A stretch of DNA of 64,000 nucleotides from NCBI GenBank assembly GCA_945890735.1, contig CAMDCZ010000006.1, positions 1-64,000 of the forward strand, given 5' to 3'. Positions 63,620-64,000 of this stretch are shown here, piece after piece. The notes beneath the pieces were generated by a model that searched no databases, had not been told where the DNA came from, and saw only the letters and a program-made list of their open reading frames with translations. Source of the stretch: Bordetella parapertussis (GTDB taxonomy: Bacteria; Pseudomonadota; Gammaproteobacteria; Burkholderiales; Burkholderiaceae_C). Position numbers and translations under genes: made by a program. Positions within the stretch are counted from its first letter, which is position 1, and each line of letters opens with the position of its first letter.

Positions 63620-64000
63620 TTAAATCGAAAAATCTCGAAACACATCGGGCATCTCGCCCTGCATGGCTTGTGCTTCTTGATCACCGTAGGTGGACTTGTC
63701 CCACAACTCAAAGTGTGTGCCCATGCCCAAGAGAATCGCGTCTTTGCTGATGTGGGCAGCCGCCCGCAACTCGGGGGACACCAACACACGACCGGTGCCA
63801 TCCATGTCGACATCCATGGCGTTGCCTAAAAAAATGCGCTTCCACCACTGCGCCGTCATCGGCAATGCGGCCACGCGCTCTCGAAATTTTTCCCATTCAC
63901 CACGCGGAAAAATCATCAAACACCCATGCGGATGGCGTGTGATGGTGAGTTGCCCGGCAGCCGTTGCACTCAGCACATCCCGATGCCTGGTGGGCACCGA
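63620..64000 (-). CDS. mraZ: transcriptional regulator MraZ, N-terminus cut by window end
   Basis: The frame gives the last 126 residues of MraZ, the AbrB-fold DNA-binding protein that heads and can repress the dcw operon. It begins at SVPTRHRDVL, within the first of two SpoVT/AbrB-like repeats, and the second is at GRVLVSPELRAAA. The true start (about 15-20 residues earlier) lies beyond position 64000. A GTG at 63997 is in frame but is internal to the family's N-terminus. The MraZ-binding repeats of the promoter are outside the window. Confidence 0.93.
   Translation of the reverse strand, partial: SVPTRHRDVLSATAAGQLTITRHPHGCLMIFPRGEWEKFRERVAALPMTAQWWKRIFLGNAMDVDMDGTGRVLVSPELRAAAHISKDAILLGMGTHFELWDKSTYGDQEAQAMQGEMPDVFRDFSI

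Noticed and set aside
63620..63997. GTG at 63997 as the true mraZ start
   Set aside because: The frame continues to the window edge with the expected family residue (Ser before VPTRHR), so the gene is cut rather than short.

Overview
The window is a dense, about 60% GC stretch of chromosome from a betaproteobacterium, most likely a member of the Burkholderiales and probably Comamonadaceae. The protein families, the gene order (ileS-lspA, rpfE-like-recJ, ffh with ypjD/PP0621/ampD/nrdAB, accBC-prmA, a full dcw cluster ending in ftsZ-lpxC) and the frequent TACAAT-type -10 boxes support this. The taxonomic call is inference; no rRNA lies in the window. I saw no tRNA, CRISPR array, insertion sequence or prophage. 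The longest gene-free stretch is about 200 bases.

Layout. 1-2375: end of ileS and lspA (+). 2425-12402: a minus-strand series with a quinone oxidoreductase, an acyl-CoA dehydrogenase, an SDR with a degenerate active site, a DUF3422 protein, tctB-tctA without tctC, a spermidine-synthase-like protein, tatD, and lolD-lolC. 12438-19216: a tightly spaced plus-strand run (rpfE-like, recJ, PHP phosphoesterase, YrdC-like protein, M50 protease, trpS, orphan LuxR-type response regulator). 19217-21030: a membrane-anchored alpha-carbonic anhydrase with an unusual N-terminal region and a cupin (-). 21128-25594: miaB (+), ffh (-), then ypjD, a PP0621-family protein and ampD (+). 25624-30154: nrdA-nrdB (+) behind a textbook NrdR-box promoter, followed by a terminator. 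30192-30710: an Ala/Lys/Pro-repeat histone-H1-like protein (+). 30763-36301: accB-accC-prmA-DUF3426-pfkB and the pair hypothetical-tlpA (-). 36345-37757: mpl (+). 37778-41775: aroG with an apparent Phe/Tyr leader-peptide attenuator, tldD and rodA (-). 41815-45932: RNB exoribonuclease, TonB-like protein, mtgA and ruvC (+). 45933-64000: the complete dcw cluster read on the minus strand: mraZ (cut by the window end), rsmH, ftsL, ftsI, murE, murF, mraY, murD, ftsW, murG, murC, ddlB, ftsQ, ftsA, ftsZ and lpxC.

How the genes work together. The last third builds and divides the cell wall: murC-F, mraY, murG and ddlB make lipid II; ftsW, ftsI, ftsQ, ftsL, ftsA and ftsZ form the divisome; lpxC commits carbon to lipid A. 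rodA, mtgA, mpl and ampD elsewhere in the window add elongation, polymerisation and muropeptide recycling. accBC supplies malonyl-CoA, nrdAB supplies deoxynucleotides, and lspA, lolCD and ffh handle protein and lipoprotein export. Most mur/fts genes overlap by ATGA or TGATG, which suggests translational coupling.

The most interesting signals are regulatory. (1) Upstream of aroG there is a 22-codon leader peptide rich in Phe and Tyr, an antiterminator-competent segment and a GC hairpin followed by nine U residues. (2) Eleven start codons sit 6-8 nt downstream of a -10-like hexamer, most of them without a usable Shine-Dalgarno sequence, which suggests widespread leaderless initiation. (3) Two NrdR boxes spaced 32 bp overlap the nrdA promoter. 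(4) Perfect palindromes lie at the tldD and accB promoters. No clearly new defence or mobile system is present.
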